64,000 nt of DNA from Mesorhizobium huakuii (GCF_030160235.1 NZ_BSNY01000005.1:124001-188000), one strand, 5' to 3'; shown: positions 1-9,456, numbered from the stretch's first letter. A program made the numbers and translations. The notes: generated by a model not told the origin, from the letters alone.

Positions 1-225
1 TTCGGACATCAATTTGCGGATCGCGCTGACAGCGCCCCACTCTCCACCGCCGCTGGCAAAGCGGTCGAACCCAAACCGGCGATGCGGAATGCCGTGAGGT
101 GAAAAGGCGTCTCCGACATCGCTCGATACGGCAGTGACCCGAAAGCCCCTTTCACGCAGCGCCAGAAGGAACGGAATTCTAAGCCGGTGATCCTCGCCTC
201 CAATGCAAACCAGATGCGGACTCAT
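1..225 (-). CDS. Glycosyltransferase (family 4-like), N-terminal part, cut by window edge
   Basis: The reading frame starts at an ATG at 225, behind a strong AGGAGG five bases upstream, and stays open for 75 codons to the left edge, so only the N-terminus is seen. It begins MSPHLVCIGGEDHRLR and continues with an alternating strand/helix pattern (IPFLLALRERGFRVTAV) like the first Rossmann fold of GT4 glycosyltransferases of polysaccharide gene clusters. No catalytic residues are inside the window, so the family call rests on the fold pattern. It is transcribed away from the synthetase gene at 521 and may mark the edge of a surface polysaccharide cluster. Confidence 0.6.
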   Translation of the reverse strand, partial: MSPHLVCIGGEDHRLRIPFLLALRERGFRVTAVSSDVGDAFSPHGIPHRRFGFDRFASGGGEWGAVSAIRKLMSE

Positions 226-520
226 CCTGTCCTCCTGGATGCCGGCAGAATCCCCATCGCGCAAAACCGCTGGCCCTGTGATCTGTTTTCACGGCCCGGT
301 TTCATCGCCCCAGTACGCACAACACCCAGGCTCACGCTAGGAGCAGGCTTGCGCGTTGTCCTCGTCTGTTTGAATGAAGCAAGGGATTGGGGGATGCAGC
401 GATGCAGCGGCAACCGCTGTCGGATCGATGAGTTGAGCTGGAACTCATTCGTTCTAACGATGCCAGGGCCGACATGGTCGCGTACGACACGGCAAAGCCA
501 GTCAGCAAAACAAGGGGGCT

Positions 521-3292
521 GTGTTGGAAGCGTCGGGGCGCCCGCGTTTAGAAAGCCGTCTTCCACGCGCCTTGCCATCCGTTGGCAGACCGACAACGGA
601 TCAAGACGTTGTGATACTGCGCGGCAACAGCCCTCCAGATGGCCTCACATGGAAACAGGCCTCCACCCGACCTCTGGACATGGACGGACCAACCAGCCGC
701 CTCTTCCCGCGCATGGGCGACGACTTCTCCGAAAAATCGGCATTTTCGCACCTGGAGCGGATCGTCGAAAAATACCCGGACAAGATCGCGGTCAGTGACG
801 GCTCTACGTCCCTCAGCTTTTCGGAACTGCTCAACGCGGTCCAAAACCTGGCGGGTGCGATTGCTGGTTCGACCCCACCAGGCAAGGCGGTCGGGATCCT
901 CATCGGAAATACGCTCTGGTATCCGGTGGCCATGCTCGCCGCCATGCGGGCCGGCAGGCCCGCCGTGCCGTTGAACCCCCGGGATCCATTTCAGCGCCTC
1001 GCCGCAATTTCCACCAGCGCGCGGCTGGCTGCGATCATCAAGCCAGGGCCGGGCAAGCCGGCAGGCTGGCCGGATGCCTCTTCGCTTGAGTGGATCGATG
1101 CGGCGAGTTGCATGGCCGCAATGCCGGATGGCGGCCTATCGGCGCTGCCGTCCGAAGTGTCGGTCGATGCGCCGGCAATCGTTCTTTACACGTCAGGCAG
1201 CACCGGGGCGCCGAAGGGGGTCGTGAACAGCCAGCGGGCGATCCTGCAACGCGTTCAGCAATATGTGGATGCCTGCCACTTCGGCCCCGACGATGTTTTC
1301 ATGCCATTGACCGGGCCGGCGACGATCGCGGGATGCCGCGAGATGATGACACCGATGCTGTGCGGCGCCACATTGTATCTCTCGGATATCGAGAGCGCCG
1401 GTATTCGCGCCGCCCGCGACAATTTCGAGAAATGGCGGGTGACGGTCGTTTATCTCGTGCCGGCGCTGCTGCGTGTGTTGATGAATGGTTCTGCGCGCGA
1501 CACATTCTCTTCGCTGCGGATCGTGCGGGTCGGCGGAGAAAAAATTCTATGGTCCGATATCGACCGGCTCCGCGACAGCGTTCCCGAGTCTTGCCTTGTC
1601 CAGATCAGCTATTCGTCCACGGAAACGACTGGCACGCAATGGTTCCTGCCGAGGGGCTACCAGGAACGCGGCGCAACCGTCCCGGTTGGCTTCGTGCTAC
1701 CCGGCATCGAATACACCATCGTGGATGAGAACGCACGCGAGGTCGCCCCGGGCGATGAAGGAGAGTTGCTGATCAGAGGCAACTACACCACGCTCGGCTA
1801 TTGGGCGGATGGGGAAAATGTCCCGCTTCAGGCGAACTCCGGCAACCCCCTGCTTCGAACCTTCGCAACGGGTGATCTGGTCAGGGTCGACGACACCGGA
1901 ATGATGTGGATCGTCGGACGAAAGGGACGCCAGATCAAAATCAACGGAAGGCGGGTCGAACCTGCCGAACTGGAACTTGTCCTGCGCCGGGCGCCTCAGG
2001 TGGATGATGCCGTTGCGGTGGTGACGGACGCGAACGAACTGGTGGCCTTTGTTGTCCCCGCGAGACCTGACGGAACCGAGCTCATCGCTGAACTGCGCGA
2101 CCTGATCAGGACGGCCCTGCCGCCGGCTGTTCACCCGACGCGACTGCACAGTGTTGCCGAGATACCGCGGCTCAAAGGCGGCAAGGTCGACGGTGTCAAG
2201 CTGAGGGAACTGGATCGCGCGCTGAACGCGCAAGATGCCCAGAACACGCCCGTTTCCCGTCAGGCGGCGAACCCGCTTGATATCGAAGGCACCGCGGCGG
2301 CCGTATGGGAGAGGATTCTCCCAGGCAAAAAGGCAGCTGGCAGCCGCTGGGACGATGCCGGCGGCGATTCATTGAAATTGCTGCAATTCGTCATGGAACT
2401 TGAGACGGCTCTGGGGCGGGAACTCAACCTGGACGCGTTCACGGTCGGGATGAGCTTTGCCGATGTCGTCCGGGCAGCGTCTCCAGGGCAAGACACAAGT
2501 AACCCGCTTGTCGAGGCTTCCGACCCGAGACCCGTTTTGTTCATCGTGCCCGGATCGATCGGCTACGGTCCAAGCCTCGCGGCCTTCGGTGCCGAGATGG
2601 GCAATGTCGCCAGGGTTGTTGCCGTGCGCTACGGGGATTTGAACGATCTGCTGAAGGGAAATGGCACTATACCGCGGATGGTGGATTCGGTTGTCGAGCA
2701 GATCAGCCAGGCCCAGCCTAATGGCAATGTGAAGCTGATCGGCTATTCGCTTGGCGGCGGCGTCGCGTTCGAGGTTGCCGCCAAACTTGTTGCCGCCGGT
2801 CGGTCGGTCACGTTTCTGGGAATCCTCGACACCAATATCGGGCCCGGGCATCACAATTACCGAGAAACCCTTGCACGAACGGCTCAGCGCATCCGCACGC
2901 ATCGAGTGACGGTGGATCGCATGATGTTGCGGGCTCTGGCGAAATTGTTTGCCCAATTTGGCGCCGAGGCTGTGCTTGCGAGGGGCATCGACCGGCTGAA
3001 ATGGAGGACCTTCGCCAGAATACGATTCATCTTGCGCCTTGAACTCGAAGAAATCCTGAGGATGCGGGCATTTGGCCAGTGGCTTGCGGAAGCGAAGCCC
3101 ACATTGCCGATTACCGCCACCCTGTTTCGGTGCAGGCGCACAGGCGTTCCGTCAGACCTTGGCTGGAGTGCTTTCGTGACCGGCCTAAACATAGTTCCGA
3201 TCGTCGGCGGGCACCTGGACATGCTCGTTGACCCTTATCTCAGCCACAACCGTCCACTGATAGAAAGGGCCTTTGTGGCGAGCGGCGCATAG
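521..3292 (+). CDS. Single-module NRPS-like protein: adenylation, carrier, thioesterase (copy 1)
   Basis: The protein should activate a carboxylic acid as acyl-AMP, load it on its own phosphopantetheine arm and release it with a thioesterase. Counting from GTG 521, the adenylation P-loop TSGSTGAPKG is at residues 224-233, followed by TGDLVR, GRKGRQIKINGRRVEP and the A10-type GGKVD lysine. The carrier motif GGDSLK has its serine at S617. The C-terminal alpha/beta hydrolase has GYSLGG (S743) and a late histidine (H898 in GGHLD). There is no condensation domain. Motif A4, which normally carries the aspartate that binds the alpha-amino group, reads PLTGPATIAG instead. The start is uncertain: GTG 521 or TTG 524 follow AAGGGGG, while ATG 680 has no clear ribosome site. 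Similarity to the paralogue at 6706 begins just before ATG 680. Confidence 0.85.
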   Translation: MLEASGRPRLESRLPRALPSVGRPTTDQDVVILRGNSPPDGLTWKQASTRPLDMDGPTSRLFPRMGDDFSEKSAFSHLERIVEKYPDKIAVSDGSTSLSFSELLNAVQNLAGAIAGSTPPGKAVGILIGNTLWYPVAMLAAMRAGRPAVPLNPRDPFQRLAAISTSARLAAIIKPGPGKPAGWPDASSLEWIDAASCMAAMPDGGLSALPSEVSVDAPAIVLYTSGSTGAPKGVVNSQRAILQRVQQYVDACHFGPDDVFMPLTGPATIAGCREMMTPMLCGATLYLSDIESAGIRAARDNFEKWRVTVVYLVPALLRVLMNGSARDTFSSLRIVRVGGEKILWSDIDRLRDSVPESCLVQISYSSTETTGTQWFLPRGYQERGATVPVGFVLPGIEYTIVDENAREVAPGDEGELLIRGNYTTLGYWADGENVPLQANSGNPLLRTFATGDLVRVDDTGMMWIVGRKGRQIKINGRRVEPAELELVLRRAPQVDDAVAVVTDANELVAFVVPARPDGTELIAELRDLIRTALPPAVHPTRLHSVAEIPRLKGGKVDGVKLRELDRALNAQDAQNTPVSRQAANPLDIEGTAAAVWERILPGKKAAGSRWDDAGGDSLKLLQFVMELETALGRELNLDAFTVGMSFADVVRAASPGQDTSNPLVEASDPRPVLFIVPGSIGYGPSLAAFGAEMGNVARVVAVRYGDLNDLLKGNGTIPRMVDSVVEQISQAQPNGNVKLIGYSLGGGVAFEVAAKLVAAGRSVTFLGILDTNIGPGHHNYRETLARTAQRIRTHRVTVDRMMLRALAKLFAQFGAEAVLARGIDRLKWRTFARIRFILRLELEEILRMRAFGQWLAEAKPTLPITATLFRCRRTGVPSDLGWSAFVTGLNIVPIVGGHLDMLVDPYLSHNRPLIERAFVASGA

Positions 3293-3593
3293 CGGATGAT
3301 TCGCCCCCCGAAGGCTGAACCAAGACTGAATGCTCGTGCATCTTCCTGACGGATCCACAACAAATCCGCTGGCACTGCCGCCATGGCGAGAACTGCCTGA
3401 TCCTGTGTCGCCACGCTGAAATATCCCTAAACAATCAACAAGTAACAGAACCAGGGCAGCCTTCCCGCCGCACAGGCTCTCCTTGCCATGATCAACGATT
3501 CTATCAAAGGGCACCGGTATTTGATTTGGTCCTAATATACCCTTCCAATAGGCAGGCGTGGGGCACCACCGAAATCGGACGAAGGATATTTGC
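3293..3593. other. Intergenic region, 301 bases, nothing recognised
   Basis: This gap separates the first synthetase from the RTX protein gene. No convincing gene, hairpin terminator or regulatory palindrome is visible. A TAATAT at 3533-3538 could be a -10 element for the downstream gene, but no good -35 element stands 17 bases before it. Confidence 0.5.
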
Positions 3594-5114
3594 ATGACAA
3601 CCCTCCACTACGCCTCGGGTGGGTCGGCCTCCGAGGTCGCAACCGCCGGATTCAATCTTGTCGACGTTTCATCCGTGGACGAACTCAACGCCTTGCCGGA
3701 TGGCACGAAAGGTCTGGTCTGGCTCGATGAAGCCAATGGCGCAACCTCGTCTTTCATTCAGAAAGTCACGCCCTTCATCGGCAATCCGAAGGTGTTCGGC
3801 TTCTTCCTAGTCGACGAGCCCGATCCCACGGGCAAATGGGGAACCTATGCCACAGCCGACAATCTGAAGGCGGAATCCGACTGGATTCATAACAACCTGC
3901 CCGGCGCCAAGACCTTCATCACCATGATGAACATGGGGTCTTCGGAAAATCCTGATTTCTCAAATACTTACAATCCCGCCAACACGCATATCGACTATTA
4001 CGGATTGGATCCCTACCCGGTGCGCACCGGCACAAGCACGGTCGACTACAACATGATCGACAGGACCGTGGCCGCGGCGGTCGCCTCGGGCATCCCGCTC
4101 AGCCAGGTCGTTCCGGTCTACCAGACGTTCGGCGGCGGCAACTACACCACCGATACGGGCGGCCAATATGTCCTTCCCAGCGTCGCCCAGGAGCAGACCA
4201 TGCTGGACCACTGGGCCAAGGTGGCTCCATCGCCTGCCTTCGACTATGCCTATGCGTGGGGTTCTCAACAGGGTGACACCGCGCTTGGCAACTCGCCGGC
4301 GCTGCAGGCCCTCTTCCTTCAACACAACCAGAGCGCCACCAGCGCGCCTTCGACCGGCGAAGTGACTCCGCCCACCAGCACGGTGCCCCCGCCAAGCACG
4401 GTGCCTCCGACCAGCTCGGTGCCCCCCGTCAGTACCGAGCCGACCAGCAGCGTGCCCTCGACCAGCGATCACACTTTCTACGGCACGGGCGGCGCGGATG
4501 TGCTTCACGGCACCACCGGCGCCGACACGATGATCGGACGCGGTTACAACGACACCTATTATGTCAACAACGTCGGCGACAAGGTGGTGGAACTGTCGGG
4601 CGGCGGCAACGATAGCGTGCTGGCATCGGTGAGCTATGCGCTGTCGGCCGGCTCGGCGGTCGAGCATCTAGCCACCACGAGCAAATCCGGCACGACGGCC
4701 ATCAACCTCACGGGAAACGAGCTCTCCCAAACCATAGACGGCAATGCCGGCAACAACGTCATCAACGGCGGTGGCGGAAAAGACGTCCTGACGGGAAATG
4801 GGGGCAAGGATGTCTTTGTCTTCAATTCCGCCCTCAAGACCGGCAATGTCGACAAGGTCACCGACTTCAATGTGACCCAGGACAAGATCCAGCTCGACCA
4901 CACTGTGTTTACCGGCCTTCAAACGGGTGCCCTTTCCACCTCGGCATTCCACGTTGGCAGGGGTGCGCACGACAGCGGCGACCACATCATCTACAACAGT
5001 TCGACCGGCGCCCTGTCTTTCGATAGCGATGGGACGGGCGGCGCGCATCAGATTCAGTTTGCCACTCTTTCTCCGCACCTGTCTTTGACGGCGTCGTCGT
5101 TCATCGTAACGTGA
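3594..5114 (+). CDS. RTX-type secreted protein with glycoside-hydrolase-like N-terminal domain
   Basis: The protein has 506 residues and starts at ATG 3594 behind GAAGGA. Residues 1 to about 245 look like a TIM-barrel-type domain, with FGFFLVDEPDP and HIDYYGLDPYP resembling acid residues of glycoside-hydrolase barrels. A linker of about 45 residues, rich in Pro, Ser and Thr, follows. The C-terminal part carries calcium-binding nonapeptide-like repeats (GTGGADVLHGTTGADTMIG, GNNVINGGGGKDVLTGNGG) and ends in a hydrophobic stretch. There is no N-terminal signal peptide, so type I secretion through an ABC exporter is expected; no exporter gene is in the window. The substrate is unknown. Its place inside the synthetase locus may be chance or may point to a surface-polymer theme. 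Confidence 0.75.
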   Translation: MTTLHYASGGSASEVATAGFNLVDVSSVDELNALPDGTKGLVWLDEANGATSSFIQKVTPFIGNPKVFGFFLVDEPDPTGKWGTYATADNLKAESDWIHNNLPGAKTFITMMNMGSSENPDFSNTYNPANTHIDYYGLDPYPVRTGTSTVDYNMIDRTVAAAVASGIPLSQVVPVYQTFGGGNYTTDTGGQYVLPSVAQEQTMLDHWAKVAPSPAFDYAYAWGSQQGDTALGNSPALQALFLQHNQSATSAPSTGEVTPPTSTVPPPSTVPPTSSVPPVSTEPTSSVPSTSDHTFYGTGGADVLHGTTGADTMIGRGYNDTYYVNNVGDKVVELSGGGNDSVLASVSYALSAGSAVEHLATTSKSGTTAINLTGNELSQTIDGNAGNNVINGGGGKDVLTGNGGKDVFVFNSALKTGNVDKVTDFNVTQDKIQLDHTVFTGLQTGALSTSAFHVGRGAHDSGDHIIYNSSTGALSFDSDGTGGAHQIQFATLSPHLSLTASSFIVT

Positions 5115-5124
5115 GCCTTGGGGA

Positions 5125-5163
5125 ACGTCAGACCCTGATCACAAGGGTCTGACGTTTTCTTGA
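5125..5163 (+). terminator. Rho-independent terminator after RTX gene
   Basis: A perfect 13-bp inverted repeat (AACGTCAGACCCT and AGGGTCTGACGTT, loop of 7) lies 10 bases after the stop codon and runs into TTTTCTT. The stem also begins with AA, so it may act in both directions. Confidence 0.85.
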
Positions 5164-5208
5164 ACCATCTCGGCGGAACGAAATCGCTCCAGCGCTCGTT
5201 AGTCGATC

Positions 5209-5421
5209 ATGAGTGCTCGGGGCATCGAATTCCTGCAGAAATGGGTGGAGGATAATGTGCCACCCTATTCCAAGTCCGATCCGACCCTTGCGGCGAAACT
5301 CGCCGACCAGGTGACGGCGGACGCCATCAAGGCGGGAATTCGCCCCGAGGAGATTTCGGAAGAAGTCGGAAGCATGTTGACCACCATGCTTGAAGTGCTC
5401 GACCAACGCGATGCGAGATGA
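5209..5421 (+). CDS. DUF768 family small protein
   Basis: A 70-residue protein beginning MSARGIEFLQKWVEDNV, with a helical C-terminal half (IRPEEISEEVGSMLTTMLE). The pattern MSxRGIEFLxxWxxDNV plus a late acidic helix is that of DUF768, a family of small proteins found mostly in Mesorhizobium and often present in many copies. The function is unknown. The gene is monocistronic, between a terminator and a RIME-like repeat. It is the best single hint to the genus. Confidence 0.75.
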   Translation: MSARGIEFLQKWVEDNVPPYSKSDPTLAAKLADQVTADAIKAGIRPEEISEEVGSMLTTMLEVLDQRDAR

Positions 5422-5470
5422 TCGCGCGGCCGGTTGCATTGGCAAGGTCGCACAGATCCAGTCGACACGC

Positions 5471-5575
5471 CTAGAGCGTTTCACCGTTTCATGGAAACGG
5501 CGAACCGCTCTAACTCTTTGTTTTGACGCAATTCCTGACGGAACACCGCTCACACTTTTCCTGGAATTGCTCTAG
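5471..5575. repeat. RIME-like rhizobial intergenic repeat
   Basis: A 105-base unit begins CTAGAGCG and ends GCTCTAG, so its ends are inverted repeats. It contains an inner palindrome, GTTTCATGGAAAC, and the block TTTTGACGCAATTCC. This matches the layout of mosaic repeats scattered between genes of Rhizobium, Sinorhizobium and Mesorhizobium as I remember them. It codes for nothing and could fold into a transcript-end or stabilising hairpin between two converging genes. Confidence 0.7.
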
Positions 5576-5662
5576 TGCTGCGCCGAAATGAGGTGCCCCA
5601 CCAACTTCATGATTGTCAGTCAATCCAGTGGTTTGGCCAGCGGATTGGCTTCTTCGCCCTGG

Positions 5663-6388
5663 TCAACCCGGGACGGTCTCGTGCGCTTCCAAGACCCGCG
5701 CGATGACCTTGTCGAGGTCGTGAGGTTCAGCGCCGTTGACTTGTATCAAGGGCCATCCATCCTGGCGCAGGCACTTGCCGATCTCCCTTGAGATATCGGC
5801 CTGCCTCAAGCCCCTGTCCACGCCGAGTTCGAACAGCAGGACCTCCAGGAGCGGTTGCTGCGCATGCCGATCCACAAGACGGCGGCGCAACGTTTCTTGC
5901 GGCGCATCGAGCTGGATGAGGAGGTCTGGTCGCGGCAGGAACGCCAGGCAGTCACGAACCACGTCGATGCTTGGAGTTCGCGCCAGCAAAACCAGGGCGC
6001 ACAAAGCCTGGATTATGCCCTCTTCGAAAATGAAGTAACCTTCCGATTCCTGCGCTTGACGCCAGGACTCGCACAGCAGGGCGATGTCGACCTTCATGCG
6101 CCATGACCATGTGCGACTTCGTAGGGGGATTGACGCCAGAAGCCGCGCGGCGACACCATCCTTCGGCAAGGTCGACAGCAAGACAGGACCGGATGTGGCG
6201 ATCTTCCTGCCAAGACGCCCGATGCCATGGCGCACCTCCGGGCTGTCATCGTGGGCCGAACCATATTCGATCAGGCGATAGCCGTTCACTGTCTTCACAT
6301 TGATGCCGTGCTTTGCCATCCCCTGGCAGAGGCCGCGAAGAAGTGTGGTCTTGCCTGCGGCAGGCGGCCCAAACAACTCAATGATCAT
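5663..6388 (-). CDS. P-loop nucleotide-binding kinase-like protein
   Basis: With ATG 6388 the protein has 241 residues and opens MIIELFGPPAAGKTTL, a Walker A motif directly at the N-terminus as in small-molecule and nucleoside kinases of the thymidylate/adenylate-kinase fold. A lid-like RRRLVDRH segment lies near residue 170, after LLIQLDAPQETL, the usual strand before the lid in such kinases. ATG 6424 or TTG 6439 are possible longer starts. The substrate cannot be read from the sequence. The gene lies on the opposite strand between the two synthetase paralogues, where it may phosphorylate an intermediate or product. Confidence 0.65.
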   Translation of the reverse strand: MIIELFGPPAAGKTTLLRGLCQGMAKHGINVKTVNGYRLIEYGSAHDDSPEVRHGIGRLGRKIATSGPVLLSTLPKDGVAARLLASIPLRSRTWSWRMKVDIALLCESWRQAQESEGYFIFEEGIIQALCALVLLARTPSIDVVRDCLAFLPRPDLLIQLDAPQETLRRRLVDRHAQQPLLEVLLFELGVDRGLRQADISREIGKCLRQDGWPLIQVNGAEPHDLDKVIARVLEAHETVPG

Positions 6389-6705
6389 GGCGGTATGCCC
6401 AAGCGTCTGCGAGCAAGCAGTCATTTGCCTGCGGATCAAAGCTTAGCCAGATTACAAACCCCACCAACGTTCATTTGAATGACTTTCATACCTGCTGCCG
6501 GAGGCACGCGGGATTGGCCCTTGGTAAGCGTCTCGGGGTCGGGGACACCAGGGCGAACCGGCCGTTGCTGGAGGGGAATCAGAGAACTCCCTGGAGGCCC
6601 GGCCGGGAAAGCGCTGTCTGATCAAGATCGAGGCATCATCCGAATGATTGATGAAAAGATTTCGGTGGCGAGTGATGGTCGACCTTCAGCTTGGTGGGGC
6701 CCTGA
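6389..6705. other. Divergent intergenic region, 317 bases
   Basis: This is the region between the divergent P-loop kinase gene and the second synthetase operon, so it should hold promoters in both directions. I see no FNR-type box, strong palindrome or small gene in it. The synthetase gene has a GGTGGGG ribosome site six bases before ATG 6706. Confidence 0.5.
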
Positions 6706-9456
6706 ATGTCTTCAGCGTATTTGCAGTCTGAAGCGGCGAATCAAGATCTACGGGTGGATCGTCGACCGACGACGACCCGCGGATGGTCAGATATTCCCGA
6801 ATATGCTCTTGACGAAGGGGGCCCTCTCTGGCGCCACCATCAACAGATGGGTGCCGGTTTTGCGGACATTCCCGTCTTCGATCACCTTAGAAACGTCGCA
6901 AGGCAATACCCCGACAAGCTCGCGATTGGCGACGGCGCCAATCGCCTGACTTATTCCGAGCTTTTCCGGGCTGTCGAGACATTGTCGCACCGTATCGCTG
7001 CCGTCGTCCCCGAAGGACAGGCTGTCGGAATCCTTCAGGCCAATTCGGCCTGGTACGCCGTGGCGATACTGGCGAGCATGGCGGCCGGGCGGCCTTCGGT
7101 TCCGCTCAACATGAGAGATCCGGGCTCTCGGATCATCGAAATTGTGAACGCCGCAAGGCTCGGCGCCATCATGGGTGCCGGGAATGTTCGCCCCATCGAT
7201 TTGGCCCAGGAAGTCCTGTGGATCGATATTGCCGCTGGCGTGGCGCCGAACGGTCAATCACAGCAGCCGCAGCTGCCGTCGGTTTCCGTCGATGCGCCCG
7301 CAATGGTGCTTTACACATCAGGTAGCACCGGACGTCCCAAGGGCATCGTCAACAGCCAGCGCAGCCTGCTGTGGCGGGTCCGGCAATATGTCGACGCGTG
7401 CCATATCAACGCGGATGACGTTTTCCTGCCGCTGACCGGGCCTGCCACGATTGCCGGTTGCCGGGAGATCTTTGCGGCACTGCTGACGGGCGCCACGTTG
7501 CATCTTCTCGAGGTGGAGGCGGTCGGCCTGCGCGCAGTCCGCGCTCGGGTCCAAGCCGAAGGTGTGACCATCGCCTATCTTGTGCCGGCGCTGCTTCGGG
7601 CGCTGTTGACCGAGGCCCCCGCCGACGCCTTCCAGTCGCTCAGAGTGGCCCGGATCGGTGGCGAGAAGGTGTCGTGGACGGACATCGCCTTGCTGCGCAA
7701 AGCCGTTCCGGACCAGTGCCTGATCCAGATCGGCTACTCGTCAACCGAGACCACCGGCTCGCAATGGTTCCTGCCGCGGGATTGGCCGGAGCAAGACGCA
7801 TCGATCCCCGTCGGCAGGCTGCTTCCCGGGATGGCATTCGCTATTGTCGACGACGCAGGACACAATGTTGGGGCAGGCGAAAGTGGAGAGCTTCTGATCA
7901 AAAGCCCCTATGTTCTGCTTGGTCATTGGGAAAACGGTGTCGTCGTTCCCGCACGGCCGGACCCGGACGATCCCGGTGTTCGGGTTTTTGCGACGGGCGA
8001 CCTCGTTCGTCTGGACGATGATGGCCTGTTGCGCATCGTCGGCCGCAAAGGTCGCCAGATCAAGATCAATGGTCGACGCGTCGAGCCCGCCGAGCTCGAA
8101 CGGGTCCTGCGTTGCGCGCCTTCGGTGGCGGATGCCGTGGCAATCGTGACGCCGGCCGAGGAACTCATCGCTTTCGCGGTTCCCCAGCGCTTCGCCGGGG
8201 CTGCTTTTGCGGAGGAACTTCGCCAGCTCGTCAGAACGACGTTGCCGGCGCCGCTGCGTCCCTTGCGATTGCACACCATTGCCGCGATCCCCCGCCTGCC
8301 GGGAGGTAAGGTCGACCTGGCAACGCTCACCGAAATGGATCGCTCCGAGAGAAAGACGGCACCAGCCGCCCAGCCGCCCACCGCCAGACCGCTCCCCGCA
8401 GGAGGCGAGCTGAATACAAGGCAAATGGTGCAGCACGCGTGGATGCAGGTTCTCAACACGGGCACCGCGGCGGGACACTGGGATGAGGCGGGGGGAGATT
8501 CACTGCAGTTGCTGCATTGCGTCATGGCGATCGAGAGCGCCATCGGGCAAGAGCTCGGCCTCGAGGCCTTCACCGTCGGTATGAGCTTCGACGAGATGGT
8601 TGAGGCTGTCGTGTCCGCACAAGCGGGCGAACGACACGCGAATAAGCATCACCCTCCGGTTCTTTTCCTGTTCCCGGGGTCCGTCGGTTATGGTCCGAGC
8701 CTGGCTGCATTCGCAGCCGCCATGGGCAAAGTCGCCCGGGTGAACCCCATCCGGTATCCTGGCCTCGCCGCGATACTGAATGGGCATAACAGCCTTTCCG
8801 CCATGGCTGCCGCCGCGGTCGAGCAGATAGGCCGCGCCCAGCCTACCGGCCCCGTGCGACTTCTCGGCCATTCGCTTGGTGGCGCGGTTGCGTTCGAGGT
8901 TGCGGCGCGGTTGCTGGCCGCCGGCAGATCGGTAAGGTTCTTGGGTATCCTCGACACGAGCCTTCTGGACGAGCCGAGCAACCGTTGGGAGACCGTTACC
9001 CGCACATTCCATCGCATTCGCACGAACCGCATATCCGCCCACCGGATGGCTTGCCGAGCCCTCGCGAAGATCACCGTTGCCATGGGTTGCGAGGCGTATC
9101 TCGCCAGGATTCTCGACCGGTTTGCCAAGGGGGAGTTCAACCCGACGAGCTTCAGAACCAAACTGGAACTGCAGGAAGTCTTGCGGGCGCGGTCTTTCTT
9201 CCAGTGGCTGGAGGCACCCAAACCGGCTCTGCCCATCTCCGGCACCTTGTTCCGATGCCGCCGGGAGGGAATGCCCCGGGCCCTGGGCTGGGATAGTGCC
9301 CTGGCGCATCTGGACGTGGTTCCGATCATGGGCAACCACATCGACCTTGTCATAGAGCCCAATCTTGCAACCAACCGCCCGCTCATCGAGACGGCCGTCG
9401 TGCAGACCTACTCCCCGGCCGAGTCTCGCAAAAGGGAGGATCTGTCATCGACTTGA
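6706..9456 (+). CDS. Single-module NRPS-like protein: adenylation, carrier, thioesterase (copy 2)
   Basis: A paralogue of the protein at 521, with the same domain order and clear similarity along its whole length. The P-loop TSGSTGRPKG starts at residue 204, GRKGRQIKINGRRVEP follows, the carrier serine is S599 (GGDSLQ), and the thioesterase has GHSLGG (S723) and H878 (GNHID). As in copy 1, motif A4 reads PLTGPATIAGCRE without the aspartate of amino-acid-activating domains, so both may use a non-amino acid or an unusual substrate. The lack of a condensation domain suggests release or dimerisation by the thioesterase. The stop overlaps the start of the NadE-like gene (TTGA), so it heads an operon of at least five genes running to 14338. 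Confidence 0.87.
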   Translation: MSSAYLQSEAANQDLRVDRRPTTTRGWSDIPEYALDEGGPLWRHHQQMGAGFADIPVFDHLRNVARQYPDKLAIGDGANRLTYSELFRAVETLSHRIAAVVPEGQAVGILQANSAWYAVAILASMAAGRPSVPLNMRDPGSRIIEIVNAARLGAIMGAGNVRPIDLAQEVLWIDIAAGVAPNGQSQQPQLPSVSVDAPAMVLYTSGSTGRPKGIVNSQRSLLWRVRQYVDACHINADDVFLPLTGPATIAGCREIFAALLTGATLHLLEVEAVGLRAVRARVQAEGVTIAYLVPALLRALLTEAPADAFQSLRVARIGGEKVSWTDIALLRKAVPDQCLIQIGYSSTETTGSQWFLPRDWPEQDASIPVGRLLPGMAFAIVDDAGHNVGAGESGELLIKSPYVLLGHWENGVVVPARPDPDDPGVRVFATGDLVRLDDDGLLRIVGRKGRQIKINGRRVEPAELERVLRCAPSVADAVAIVTPAEELIAFAVPQRFAGAAFAEELRQLVRTTLPAPLRPLRLHTIAAIPRLPGGKVDLATLTEMDRSERKTAPAAQPPTARPLPAGGELNTRQMVQHAWMQVLNTGTAAGHWDEAGGDSLQLLHCVMAIESAIGQELGLEAFTVGMSFDEMVEAVVSAQAGERHANKHHPPVLFLFPGSVGYGPSLAAFAAAMGKVARVNPIRYPGLAAILNGHNSLSAMAAAAVEQIGRAQPTGPVRLLGHSLGGAVAFEVAARLLAAGRSVRFLGILDTSLLDEPSNRWETVTRTFHRIRTNRISAHRMACRALAKITVAMGCEAYLARILDRFAKGEFNPTSFRTKLELQEVLRARSFFQWLEAPKPALPISGTLFRCRREGMPRALGWDSALAHLDVVPIMGNHIDLVIEPNLATNRPLIETAVVQTYSPAESRKREDLSST

